From CAVTQY01 sp963736975 (GTDB taxonomy: Bacteria > Pseudomonadota > Alphaproteobacteria > Acetobacterales > Acetobacteraceae), in assembly GCA_963736975.1 (NCBI GenBank), contig CAVTQY010000001.1:186001-250000 (forward strand): a stretch of DNA of 64,000 bases, given 5' to 3'. The position numbers and the translations under genes are program-made. The notes beneath the pieces were generated by a model. It ran no database searches. It was not told the origin of the DNA and saw nothing but the letters and a program-made list of their open reading frames with translations. Positions 28,674 through 37,338 of this stretch are shown piece after piece. Position 1 is the first letter of the stretch; every line of letters starts with the position of its first letter.

Positions 28674-30203
28674 ATGAACGCGGCAGGTTTTCCGGTCCTC
28701 TCGCTGATCATGTGGCTGCCGCTGGTCGGTTGCGCGGTTATCCTGGCGATCCGCGGCGATGCCGAGACGGTCGCGACCAACGCGCGCTGGACGGCGCTGT
28801 GGACCAGCCTGATCGTGCTGGCGTTGAGTCTTGTGCTGTGGGCCGACTGGAACCCGAACGAGCCCGGTTTCCAGTTCGTCGAAACCGCGCCGTGGCTGCC
28901 GGATTATGGGGTTGGCTACAAGGTGGGCGTGGATGGCATCTCCGTGCTGTTCGTGCTGCTTTCCACACTGCTGACCCCGATCTGCGTGTTGTCGAGCTGG
29001 GAAGTAATCCAGCGCAATGTACGCGAATACATGATCGTCTTCCTGATCCTCGAGACGATGATGGTCGGGATGTTCTGCGCGCTCGATTTTGTGCTGTTCT
29101 ATCTGTTCTTCGAGGGCGTGCTGATCCCGATGTTCCTGATTATCGGCATCTGGGGCGGGGAGCGGCGGGTCTATTCGGCGTTCAAGTTCTTCCTTTATAC
29201 ACTCACCGGCTCGGTGCTGATGCTGCTCGCGTTGTTGGCGATGTGGTTCTATGCCCATACAACCGACATTACCGTGCTGCTGCATACGAAATTCCCGGCG
29301 CGCATGCAGTTCTGGCTGTTCCTGGCGTTCCTCGCGTCCTTTGCGGTGAAGGTGCCGATGTGGCCAGTGCATACTTGGTTGCCGGATGCGCATGTAGAGG
29401 CGCCGACCGCAGGATCCGTGATGCTGGCGGGCGTGCTGCTGAAGATGGGCGCGTACGGCTTCCTGCGCTTCTCGGTACCGATGCTGCCGATCGCCTCGGC
29501 ACAGCTCGCACCACTGATCTACACGCTTTCGGTGGTCGCCGTGATCTACACCGCCTATGTCGCGCTGGCGCAGGAGGACATGAAGAAGCTGATCGCCTAT
29601 TCGTCGGTTGCCCATATGGGCGTGGTGACGATCGGCATCTTCACCTTCAACGTCCAGGGCATCCAGGGGGCGCTGTTCCAGATGCTGTCGCACGGCATCG
29701 TCTCCGCCGCTCTCTTCCTTGTGGTCGGTGTGCTTTACGACCGGCTGCACACGCATGAGATCGCGCGCTTCAACGGGCTCGTCGAGCGTATGCCGGCCTA
29801 TGCCTTCGTGTTCATGTTGTTCACCATGGCATCCATCGGCCTGCCGGGCACTTCCGGCTTCGTGGGCGAATTCCTGGTGATGATCGGCGCGTTGCACGTG
29901 AACTTCTGGCTGGCGCTGCTCGGCGGCATGGGGATGATTCTTGGGCCGATGTACATGCTGTATCTGTATCGGCGCGTGATCTTCGGCCGGCTGACGAAGA
30001 TCGATCTGCGCACATTTCTTGATCTGTCGCCGCGGGAGGTCGCCTTGTTCGCGCCGCTTGCGGTGCTGACGATCTGGATGGGTGCCTATCCGACGAGCTT
30101 CACCCGGTTCTGGGAAAGCACGGTGCAGCAGATGGTGGCCGGGCATCAGCAGGCAATGGCGGCTCCCAGTCCGAAGCTGCGTGTGGCGGAGGCAGCGCAC
30201 TGA
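28674..30203 (+). CDS. nuoM: NADH-quinone oxidoreductase subunit M
   Basis: A 509-residue antiporter-like proton-pumping subunit. Family blocks are FFEGVLIPMFLIIGIWGG, WPVHTWLPDAHVEAPTAGS and KKLIAYSSVAHMGVVTIGI. I chose the ATG at 28674 (MNAAGFPVLS); a GTG nine bases earlier (VTAMNAAG) is an alternative. Its TGA overlaps the nuoN ATG by one base (TGATG), so the two are probably translationally coupled. Confidence 0.95.
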   Translation: MNAAGFPVLSLIMWLPLVGCAVILAIRGDAETVATNARWTALWTSLIVLALSLVLWADWNPNEPGFQFVETAPWLPDYGVGYKVGVDGISVLFVLLSTLLTPICVLSSWEVIQRNVREYMIVFLILETMMVGMFCALDFVLFYLFFEGVLIPMFLIIGIWGGERRVYSAFKFFLYTLTGSVLMLLALLAMWFYAHTTDITVLLHTKFPARMQFWLFLAFLASFAVKVPMWPVHTWLPDAHVEAPTAGSVMLAGVLLKMGAYGFLRFSVPMLPIASAQLAPLIYTLSVVAVIYTAYVALAQEDMKKLIAYSSVAHMGVVTIGIFTFNVQGIQGALFQMLSHGIVSAALFLVVGVLYDRLHTHEIARFNGLVERMPAYAFVFMLFTMASIGLPGTSGFVGEFLVMIGALHVNFWLALLGGMGMILGPMYMLYLYRRVIFGRLTKIDLRTFLDLSPREVALFAPLAVLTIWMGAYPTSFTRFWESTVQQMVAGHQQAMAAPSPKLRVAEAAH

Positions 30204-31624
30204 TGAACTGGACAGTCGCGATGCCGGAGATCGTGCTGGCCGTGCTCGGTATGTTTATCCTGGTGTTCGGCGTGCTTCGCAGGAAGGACTCGACCGAGAT
30301 TTGCACGATGATGGTGCTCGGCGCGTTTTTGATCGCCGGGTTTTTGATGGTGACACGGGTGGGCGGGGTTGGCTATTTCGGCCAGTTCACGGTTGACCCG
30401 TTCTCCATCTTCATCAACGCGCTGGTGCTGGCGGGGGCGGCGCTTACGCTGTTGCTTTCATTCGACTACAACCGGGAACAGGGGATCGCTCGCTTCGAAT
30501 ATCCGGTACTGATGCTGTTCGCCGTCGTCGGCATGATGGCGATGGCTTCGGCCACCAATCTGATGACGCTCTATCTGTCGCTCGAGCTGCAATCGCTGGC
30601 GCTGTATGTGATGGCTGCGTTCGCACGCGACGAGCTGCGGTCGTCGGAAGCAGGGCTCAAATATTTCGTACTGGGCGCGCTGGCATCGGGCCTGCTGCTG
30701 TACGGGATTTCGTTGGTCTATGGGTTCTCGGGGTCGATGGATTTTGGCGCGCTGGCGCGGGCGCTGGCGTCACCTGCCGATGCGTCGCCCGGCATGATCG
30801 TGGGCGTGGTGTTCGTCATTGTCGGGCTGGCCTTCAAGGTGTCGGCCGCGCCGTTCCATATGTGGACGCCGGATGTTTACGAAGGGGCGCCCACACCGGT
30901 AACAGCGTTCTTCGCGACCGCGCCCAAGATCGCCGCCGTAGGCCTGTTTCTAAGGACGATGGTGGAACCGTTCGGCCATCTGCTGGTGTCCTGGCAATTG
31001 CTGATAGAGATCATCTCGATTGCTTCGATGATCCTGGGTGCGCTGGCGGCGATCGGGCAGACCAGCGTCAAGCGGCTGATGGCCTATTCCTCGATCGGCC
31101 ATGTCGGCTACGCGCTGATCGGCCTGGCGGTGGGCACGCCGGTCGGCATACGCGGTACGCTCGTCTATCTGCTGGTGTATATCTTCATGACTGCCGGCAT
31201 CTGGGCGTGCATCATCGCGATGCGCCGCCGCGGGCTGGCTTTGGAGCGGATCAGCGATCTCAGCGGCTTGGGACGCAACGATCCGGCGATGGCGCTGGCG
31301 ATCGCGGTGTTCATGTTCAGCCTGGCGGGCATCCCGCCGCTCTCGGGTTTCTTCGGCAAGCTGTACGTGTTTCTGGCCGCAGTCCAGGCGGGGTTGTGGG
31401 CGCTGGCCATCATCGGTGTGCTGAGCAGCGTCGTGGCGGCGTATTATTATCTGCGCGTCGTGAGGGTGATGTATTTCGACGCGCCCGTGCCGGCTTTCGA
31501 CGCGCGCCCATCAGCGCTGTCCTTCGTCGGCGCGGTCAGCGGCCTGTTTACCTTGCTGTTTTTTCTGTTCCCCGGACCGTTTGTCGCCGCTGCCGGCAGC
31601 GCGGCTACGGCGCTGTTCGGATAA
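30203..31624 (+). CDS. nuoN: NADH-quinone oxidoreductase subunit N
   Basis: A 473-residue antiporter-like proton-pumping subunit, the last gene of the nuo operon. It has YLSLELQSLALYVMAAFARD, FHMWTPDVYEGAPTPVTAF and KRLMAYSSIGHVGYALIGL, the usual Glu, Lys and Lys/His sites. Its stop lies five bases before the coaX start. In many alphaproteobacteria a biotin-protein ligase gene (birA) lies at this boundary; here none is present. Confidence 0.96.
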   Translation: MNWTVAMPEIVLAVLGMFILVFGVLRRKDSTEICTMMVLGAFLIAGFLMVTRVGGVGYFGQFTVDPFSIFINALVLAGAALTLLLSFDYNREQGIARFEYPVLMLFAVVGMMAMASATNLMTLYLSLELQSLALYVMAAFARDELRSSEAGLKYFVLGALASGLLLYGISLVYGFSGSMDFGALARALASPADASPGMIVGVVFVIVGLAFKVSAAPFHMWTPDVYEGAPTPVTAFFATAPKIAAVGLFLRTMVEPFGHLLVSWQLLIEIISIASMILGALAAIGQTSVKRLMAYSSIGHVGYALIGLAVGTPVGIRGTLVYLLVYIFMTAGIWACIIAMRRRGLALERISDLSGLGRNDPAMALAIAVFMFSLAGIPPLSGFFGKLYVFLAAVQAGLWALAIIGVLSSVVAAYYYLRVVRVMYFDAPVPAFDARPSALSFVGAVSGLFTLLFFLFPGPFVAAAGSAATALFG

Positions 31625-31629
31625 TTTGG

Positions 31630-32439
31630 ATGTTGCTGGTCGTCGATGCCGGCAACACGAATGTGGTGTTCGCGGTGCATGATGGCGCCGCGTGGCGCGG
31701 CATCTGGCGCATCCGGACCGAGGCGCAGCGGACGTCCGACGAATACGCGGTTTGGCTGCTGTTGCTGTTAGACCGCATCCGGTTGAAGCCGGAGCAAGTG
31801 TCCGCGGCGGTGATCGGCACTGTCGTTCCGGCGGCGCTCTATCATCTGCGTCGGCTGTGCCGGGATTGGTTCTCGATCGAGCCGTTGATCGCCCGCGCTT
31901 CGCTCGACTGGGGCTTCGACATTCGCGTGGACAACCCAGAGGAAGTGGGCGCCGACAGGTTGCTGAACGCGCTAGCCGGGCACCGTCGCTTTGGCGGCCC
32001 GCTGATCGTCGTGGATTTCGGCACCGCGACCACTTTCGACGTGGTTGATCGGGACGGTGCCTATCTCGGCGGCGTGATCGCGCCGGGTATCAATCTTTCG
32101 ATCGAGGCGCTGCATCACGCCGCGGCGCGCCTGCCGCGTATCGGCATCGGCCGCCCGCAGGCGGTGATCGGCCGCTCCACCGTCGCGGCGATGCAGTCCG
32201 GCGTGTACTGGGGTTATGTCGGCCTGATCGAAGGATTGGTGGCCCACATCAAGGGCGAGTACGGCGCGCCGATGAAGGTGATCGCGACTGGCGGTCTGGC
32301 GCCGCTGTTCGCGGAAGGTACGTTGGTGATCGAGCTGATCGAGCCTGACCTGACGCTCGACGGGCTCAGGATGTTGGCGGAGCGCAATCCAGCGCCCACA
32401 TTGCCGAGGGACAAGTCGAGATCGAGCGAAACCGAATGA
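31630..32439 (+). CDS. coaX: type III pantothenate kinase
   Basis: A 269-residue CoaX, which phosphorylates pantothenate in the first step of coenzyme A synthesis. The ASKHA-fold motifs are DAGNTNVVFAV at the N-terminus, the GADRLLNALAGHR loop and DFGTATTFDVV. The ATG at 31630 (MLLVVDAGNTN) starts five bases after nuoN, so coaX probably belongs to the same transcript. Its last four bases overlap rnj (ATGA). The C-terminal 15 residues are a charged Ser/Arg tail. Confidence 0.93.
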   Translation: MLLVVDAGNTNVVFAVHDGAAWRGIWRIRTEAQRTSDEYAVWLLLLLDRIRLKPEQVSAAVIGTVVPAALYHLRRLCRDWFSIEPLIARASLDWGFDIRVDNPEEVGADRLLNALAGHRRFGGPLIVVDFGTATTFDVVDRDGAYLGGVIAPGINLSIEALHHAAARLPRIGIGRPQAVIGRSTVAAMQSGVYWGYVGLIEGLVAHIKGEYGAPMKVIATGGLAPLFAEGTLVIELIEPDLTLDGLRMLAERNPAPTLPRDKSRSSETE

Positions 32440-34094
32440 GTGCCGATGGTGCGGATCTGTCCTTCCTGCCTCTGGGCGGGACGGGTGAGATCGGCATGAA
32501 CCTCAACCTGTACCGCTGCGGCGGCAAATGGCTCGCGGTGGATTGCGGGATCGGGTTCGGCGGCGCCGAGTATCCGGAAATCGACATCATGATGCCGGAC
32601 CCGGCCTTCATCGCGGAGCGGCGCGATCGGCTGACGGGTCTGGTGATCACCCATGCGCACGAGGATCATATCGGCGCGGTCGCATGGCTGTGGCCGCAGC
32701 TTCGCTGCCCGGTTTACGCCACGCCGTTCGCGGCCGCGGTGCTTCGGCGCAAGCTGAATGAAGCGCAATTGCTATCGCAGGTCCGGGTGAGTATCGTGCC
32801 GCCCGGCGGCGCCTTCGAGCTGCCGCCGTTTTCGCTGCGGTTCGTTCGCGTTGCGCATTCCATTCCGGAAGCGCAGGCGCTGGCGATCACCACCCCTGCC
32901 GGCTTGGTTTTGCATACCGGCGACTGGAAGCTCGATCCTGATCCGCTGGTCAGTCCGCCGACTGATGAAACGGCGTTCGCCGCGCTCGGCACACAGGGCG
33001 TGATGGCGATGGTTTGCGATTCCACCAATGCGATGGTGGAAGGACATTCGGGCAGCGAGCTCGACGTGCGGCGCAGCCTTGCGGCGCTGGTCCGCGGACT
33101 GCGCGGCCGTGTGGCGGTGACCTGTTTCTCCAGCAACGTGGCGCGAATCGAATCGATTGCGCTGGCGGCTCAGGCTGCCGGACGCAGCGTGGCCCTGGTC
33201 GGCCGGTCCTTGCGCAACCTCGAGGCCGCGGCGCGCGAGTGCGGCTACTTGCGCGCCGTGCCGGAGTTCGTCTCCGAGGATGATGCCGGATCGATTCCCG
33301 ACGACAACCTGCTGATCCTGATCACCGGCAGCCAGGGCGAGGCGCGCAGCGCGCTTTCCCGCGTAGCGATGGATACGCATCCGCGCGTCGTGCTGGGCGA
33401 AGGCGATACGGTCATTTTCTCCAGCCGGGTGATACCGGGCAACGAGCGGGCGATCGGTGCGGTGCAGGACAATCTGATCCGCCGCGGCGTGCGGCTGATG
33501 ACCGACATGGACCATCTGGTTCACGTCTCCGGGCATCCGGCGCGCGACGAATTGCGGCGGCTCTATCGGCTGGTTAAGCCGCGCTACGCCGTGCCGGTGC
33601 ATGGGGAGTGGCGGCACCTTTCCGCTCATGCGGACCTCGCGCGGGAAGCGGGGGCCCAGCCGATCGTGTTGGAGGATGGGGACATACTGAGCCTCACACC
33701 TGGGGCGGCCGAGGTGGCGGACAGCGCGCCGGTGGGACGGCTGGTGCCGGATGGCGGGCGACTGGTGCCGGCCACCGGCGGCATCATGGCGACGCGGCGG
33801 CGCATGCTGTTCAACGGCGTCGTGGTGGGCAGCCTTGCGGTGGACAGGGCGGGACGGCTCTGCGGTATGCCGCGGGTGAGCGCGCCGGGACTGTTTGAGC
33901 CGGATGATCCCGAGACAGCCCGTATCGCTCAGGAATTCGCTGAGGCGATATCCGATTTCCCGGCTCCCTTGCGGCGCGATGATACGGCGCTGGGCGATGC
34001 GGCGCGTGCGGCCTTACGGCGGGCGCTGCGGCGGCGACTGCAGAAGCGGCCGTTGGTCGAGGTCCATCTGCTTCGGGTCGGCGGCGTGACATGA
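32436..34094 (+). CDS. rnj: ribonuclease J
   Basis: A 552-residue metallo-beta-lactamase-fold RNase with 5'-exonuclease and endonuclease activity in RNA maturation and decay. The zinc motif HAHEDHIG is at residues 73-80, with LHTGDWKLDPD, the beta-CASP Rossmann block (VAVTCFSSNVARIESI) and the C-terminal HVSGHPARDEL and VHGEWRHL. The start overlaps coaX by four bases and the end overlaps the DUF1467 gene by four. Alphaproteobacteria often have RNase J besides RNase E. Confidence 0.94.
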   Translation: MSADGADLSFLPLGGTGEIGMNLNLYRCGGKWLAVDCGIGFGGAEYPEIDIMMPDPAFIAERRDRLTGLVITHAHEDHIGAVAWLWPQLRCPVYATPFAAAVLRRKLNEAQLLSQVRVSIVPPGGAFELPPFSLRFVRVAHSIPEAQALAITTPAGLVLHTGDWKLDPDPLVSPPTDETAFAALGTQGVMAMVCDSTNAMVEGHSGSELDVRRSLAALVRGLRGRVAVTCFSSNVARIESIALAAQAAGRSVALVGRSLRNLEAAARECGYLRAVPEFVSEDDAGSIPDDNLLILITGSQGEARSALSRVAMDTHPRVVLGEGDTVIFSSRVIPGNERAIGAVQDNLIRRGVRLMTDMDHLVHVSGHPARDELRRLYRLVKPRYAVPVHGEWRHLSAHADLAREAGAQPIVLEDGDILSLTPGAAEVADSAPVGRLVPDGGRLVPATGGIMATRRRMLFNGVVVGSLAVDRAGRLCGMPRVSAPGLFEPDDPETARIAQEFAEAISDFPAPLRRDDTALGDAARAALRRALRRRLQKRPLVEVHLLRVGGVT

Positions 34095-34351
34095 ACTGGT
34101 TCACCGGCACTGTGCTCTATGTGCTGATCTGGTGGACCGCTTTGTTCGCTGTGCTGCCTTTCGGGGCCGGTTCGAGTGCGCAGCCCGACTTGCACACTGG
34201 CTGGCGCGGGGCGCCGGAGCGTCCCCGGCTGCTGATGAAGGTTGCCGCGACGACGATTGTCGCCGGTGTGGTCTGGTTCGGGGCATGGCTGCTGATAGTC
34301 AGCCCTTATCTGAGTTTTCGCCACGGCTGGCTGGCGCTGCCTGATCGTTGA
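34091..34351 (+). CDS. DUF1467 family membrane protein
   Basis: An 86-residue protein with two hydrophobic segments (about residues 5-25 and 50-72). The conserved PFGAGSSAQPDLHTGWRGAPE between them marks the DUF1467 family. The function is unknown. The position between rnj and proS is conserved in alphaproteobacteria. It overlaps rnj by four bases (ATGA), the last member of the nuo-coaX-rnj run. Confidence 0.88.
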   Translation: MNWFTGTVLYVLIWWTALFAVLPFGAGSSAQPDLHTGWRGAPERPRLLMKVAATTIVAGVVWFGAWLLIVSPYLSFRHGWLALPDR

Positions 34352-34453
34352 TTGCTTATCGGTGCGGCAGGTTGCCGTCGCATTTGCCCGTTAAGGGAGC
34401 AAATCGTGTGCAGGCGCCGTCTTTTTTCGCAAAACGACACCATCTTTACATTG

Positions 34454-34583
34454 CGTGATGATTGGTGGGCGCCCATCATCACGGGCAGGAAGAGGAGAGT
34501 CTCCTCATCCTGCCGTGTGACTGGCGTTTCCTCCCTAAACTTGGGCTCGCGGACCCCTGGTCCTGCGAGCCCTTTCTTTTCTT
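34454..34583 (+). ncRNA. candidate small RNA with CCUCCC motif (suhB/MmgR-like)
   Basis: The 423-base gap between DUF1467 and proS holds no credible gene but three strong hairpins. The first is CGTGATGAT/ATCATCACG (34454-34483). The second is GGCAGGA-A-GAGGAGA with TCTCCTC-A-TCCTGCC (34484-34514). The third is the GC-rich stem of the terminator at 34543-34583. Between the second and third lies an unpaired linker with TTTCCTCCCTAAACTT (34527-34542). An exposed CCUCCC before a terminator hairpin recalls Hfq-dependent alphaproteobacterial sRNAs, in particular the suhB/MmgR family. The family assignment is from memory and tentative. The 5' end is not defined and I see no convincing promoter, so the RNA may be shorter (for example from 34484). 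Confidence 0.55.
34543..34583 (+). terminator. strong rho-independent terminator
   Basis: GGGCTCGC-GGACC pairs with GGTCC-T-GCGAGCCC (13 pairs, one bulged T, loop CCT) and is followed by TTTCTTTTCTT. It ends the candidate small RNA and separates it from proS. Confidence 0.9.
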
Positions 34584-34659
34584 ATCGGCCTTGCCGGCCG
34601 GTGTCACGCTATTTCAGTCGAAAGTAGCAGAATCTTCGTGATTTTCTTTCCGGCTGGAG

Positions 34660-34717
34660 TTGTGCGGCGCACAATACTGTCTTGGGACGCTTTGGTGCCG
34701 AACCCGATTTGGCACCA
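34660..34717 (+). promoter_or_regulatory. two inverted repeats in the proS leader
   Basis: TTGTGC-GGC-GCACAA (34660-34674) and TGGTGCC-N11-GGCACCA (34693-34717) lie between the terminator and the proS start. The first has the shape of an operator. The second would form a 7-pair RNA hairpin about 58 bases before the ATG. No function can be assigned. The rest of the 34584-34774 leader shows nothing clear. Confidence 0.3.
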
Positions 34718-34774
34718 TCCGCGTGGGTGGCTAGGGTCAGAGTTTATCATATCCACGCAGCACGGACGGTCCGC

Positions 34775-36085
34775 ATGCGTCTATCCCGCAGCCTTATCCC
34801 GACGCTCAAGGAAATACCCGCAGAGGCGCAGATCGCCTCGCACCGGCTGATGCTGCGGGCCGGTCTTGTGCGTCAAACCTCGGCAGGGATTTATGCCTGG
34901 CTGCCGCTGGGCCTGCGGGTGCTGAAGAAGATCGAGCGCATTGTGCGGGAAGAACAGGATGCGGCCGGCGCGCAGGAGCTGTTAATGCCCACGATCCAGC
35001 CTGCCGAGCTGTGGCGCGAGAGCGGGCGCTACGAGGATTACGGCAAGGAGATGCTACGCATCCGCGATCGGCACGAGCGGGAGCTATTGTACGGACCAAC
35101 CAACGAGGAGGTGGTCACCGACCTGATGCGCCAGTCGGTTCACAGCTACCGGGCGCTGCCGCAGCTCGTGTATCATATCCAATGGAAGTTCCGCGACGAG
35201 GTGCGTCCGCGGTTCGGGGTGATGCGCGGGCGCGAGTTCCTGATGAAGGACGCGTACAGCATCGATTTCGACTACGAAGGCGCGGTGGTGAGCTACCGGA
35301 AGATGATGCTGGCCTATATGCGCACCTTCCAGCGCCTCGGCCTGAAGGCGATCCCGATGGCCGCGGATTCCGGCCCGATCGGCGGCGATCTCAGCCACGA
35401 GTTCATCATTCTGGCACCCACCGGCGAAAGCCAGGTGTTCTACGATCGCGGCTTCGAGGACATCGACTGGGTCAAGGCCGATTACAGCTACGACAAGCCG
35501 CAGGAGCTCGCGGAATTCTTCGAGTTGATGACCAGCATGTATGCCGCCACCGACGAAAAGCACGATCCGGCAGCCTGGGCCAAGGTCGCGCCGGAGCGCC
35601 GACGTGAGGGCAGGGGGATCGAGGTCGGCCACATCTTCTATTTCGGCAACAACTATTCCAAGCCGATGGGGTTCATGGTAGCCGGTCCCGACGGCAGACA
35701 GGTCCCGCCCGAGATGGGCAGCTACGGCATCGGCGTCAGCCGCCTTGTCGGCGCGGTGATCGAAGCGAGCCACGATGAGGCCGGCATCATCTGGCCGGAC
35801 AGCGTCGCCCCGTTCAAGGCGGCGATCCTGAACCTGAAGCCCGGCGATGCGGCCTGCGACCGGATCTGCGAGGACCTCTCGGCGCGGCTCGGCGCGGCGG
35901 GGCTGTACGACGATCGAGAAGAGCGGGCCGGGGTGAAATTCGCGGAGGCGGACCTGATGGGCCATCCCTGGCAGATCGTGGTTGGGCCACGCGGGGCGGC
36001 GGCCGGCACCGTGGAGCTGAAACGGCGCGCCGGTGGCGAGCGGCGAGAACTGCCTGTCGAGCAGGCGCTGGCCCAAATCGGTTGA
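34775..36085 (+). CDS. proS: prolyl-tRNA synthetase (short bacterial type)
   Basis: A 436-residue class II ProRS of the compact alphaproteobacterial type, lacking the editing insertion found in longer bacterial forms. The start MRLSRSLIPTLKEIPAEAQI is standard. Motif 2 is FRDEVRPRFGVMRGREFLMK and motif 3 MGSYGIGVSR. The ATG at 34775 was chosen over an in-frame start at 34682, because family members start at this MRxS block. Its stop is two bases before the lolC ATG, in the usual proS-lolC-lolD order. Confidence 0.95.
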   Translation: MRLSRSLIPTLKEIPAEAQIASHRLMLRAGLVRQTSAGIYAWLPLGLRVLKKIERIVREEQDAAGAQELLMPTIQPAELWRESGRYEDYGKEMLRIRDRHERELLYGPTNEEVVTDLMRQSVHSYRALPQLVYHIQWKFRDEVRPRFGVMRGREFLMKDAYSIDFDYEGAVVSYRKMMLAYMRTFQRLGLKAIPMAADSGPIGGDLSHEFIILAPTGESQVFYDRGFEDIDWVKADYSYDKPQELAEFFELMTSMYAATDEKHDPAAWAKVAPERRREGRGIEVGHIFYFGNNYSKPMGFMVAGPDGRQVPPEMGSYGIGVSRLVGAVIEASHDEAGIIWPDSVAPFKAAILNLKPGDAACDRICEDLSARLGAAGLYDDREERAGVKFAEADLMGHPWQIVVGPRGAAAGTVELKRRAGGERRELPVEQALAQIG

Positions 36086-36087
36086 GC

Positions 36088-37338
36088 ATGTTCAACGCTT
36101 TCGAGCGGGCGGTCGCCGCCCGCTATCTGCGCGCCCGCCGCGGCGAGCGGTTCGTGTCCGTGATCGCCATTTTTTCGCTGGTCGGCATCGCGCTCGGGGT
36201 GGCGACGTTGATCATCGTCATGAGCGTGATGGGCGGCTTCAAGGTGGATCTGCTGAACCGGATTTTGGGCTTCAACGGCGATCTCGGCGTGTATGGCGCG
36301 AACGGCACGCTGACGGACGACACCGCGCTGGCGCAGCGGATCGAGAAGCTGCCGGGCGTGGTTTCGGCGATCCCCGTTGTGGACGGGCAGGCTCTGCTCA
36401 GCGGTCCGCATGGGGGCGCCGGCGGCGGGATGGTGCGCGGGATCGCGACCGCCGATCTCAAATCGCAGAAACTGGTCAGCGACCACATCGTCGCGGGCTC
36501 GCTCGATGACCTCACGGGGGACGATACTGTTGCGGTTGGAACCGGCTTGGCGCGGCAGTTCGGAGTCTGGCTGAATGACCGGATTACGCTGATCTCGCCG
36601 CAGGGCGCGGCCACCGCGTTCGGCACCGTCCCGCGTGTGAAGGCGTATCGGATCGCGGCGATCTTCAATGTCGGCGAGTTCGCCTACGATTCGAGCTACG
36701 TGTTCATGCCGCTGGAAGCGGCGCAGATGTATTTCCAGAAACCTGACGCGGTGACCCAGATCGAGGTCACGGTGCAGGACCCCGAGCGGGTGCGCGCCAC
36801 CGCCGAGGCGATCCGTCGGGCGCTGCCCGGTGTGCCGATCAGCGTGCTCGACTGGCAGCAGAGCAACAACAGCTTCTTCACCGCGGTCCAGGTGGAACAG
36901 AACGTCATGTTCGTGATCCTGGCGCTGATCATCCTGGTGGCGGCATTCAACGTGATTTCGTCGCTGATCATGATGGTGAAGGATAAGACCGGCGACATCG
37001 CCGTGCTGCGCACGATCGGCGCCGGGCGCGGGGCGGTGATGCGCATTTTCCTGATGTGCGGCGCTTCGGTGGGCGTGGCCGGTACGCTGATCGGCACCGT
37101 GCTGGGTCTGCTGTTCACCTGGAACATCGACCGCATCCAGGACGTGGTGCAGCACGTCACCGGAGTGAATGTGTTCAACCCGGAGGTCTATTACCTCACG
37201 CATCTGCCGGCGAGGCTGGACTGGAACGAGGTGTGGAAGGTCGTCGTGATGGCGCTGGCGCTTGCGCTATTGGCGACGCTGTATCCGAGCTGGCGCGCCG
37301 CGCAGACTGATCCTGTCGAGGCGCTGCGGCATGAGTGA
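36088..37338 (+). CDS. lolC: lipoprotein-releasing system permease LolC/LolE
   Basis: A 416-residue inner-membrane permease of the Lol exporter, which extracts lipoproteins for transfer to the outer membrane. One hydrophobic helix lies near residues 24-48 (FSLVGIALGVATLIIVMSVM). A large periplasmic domain follows, then three helices from about residue 265 to the end, the classical LolCE/MacB topology. The ATG at 36088 is preferred over a TTG two codons earlier. Its stop overlaps the lolD start (ATGAGTGAG). Only one permease gene is present, which fits LolF-type homodimers. Confidence 0.93.
   Translation: MFNAFERAVAARYLRARRGERFVSVIAIFSLVGIALGVATLIIVMSVMGGFKVDLLNRILGFNGDLGVYGANGTLTDDTALAQRIEKLPGVVSAIPVVDGQALLSGPHGGAGGGMVRGIATADLKSQKLVSDHIVAGSLDDLTGDDTVAVGTGLARQFGVWLNDRITLISPQGAATAFGTVPRVKAYRIAAIFNVGEFAYDSSYVFMPLEAAQMYFQKPDAVTQIEVTVQDPERVRATAEAIRRALPGVPISVLDWQQSNNSFFTAVQVEQNVMFVILALIILVAAFNVISSLIMMVKDKTGDIAVLRTIGAGRGAVMRIFLMCGASVGVAGTLIGTVLGLLFTWNIDRIQDVVQHVTGVNVFNPEVYYLTHLPARLDWNEVWKVVVMALALALLATLYPSWRAAQTDPVEALRHE

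Noticed and set aside
28605..30200. 531-codon open frame opposite nuoM
   Set aside because: His/Gln/Arg-rich antisense translation of membrane-protein codons; no start signal or domain.
34352..34627. 91-codon frame in the gap before proS
   Set aside because: It runs through RNA hairpins and the terminator, and its product has no domain or consistent codon use.
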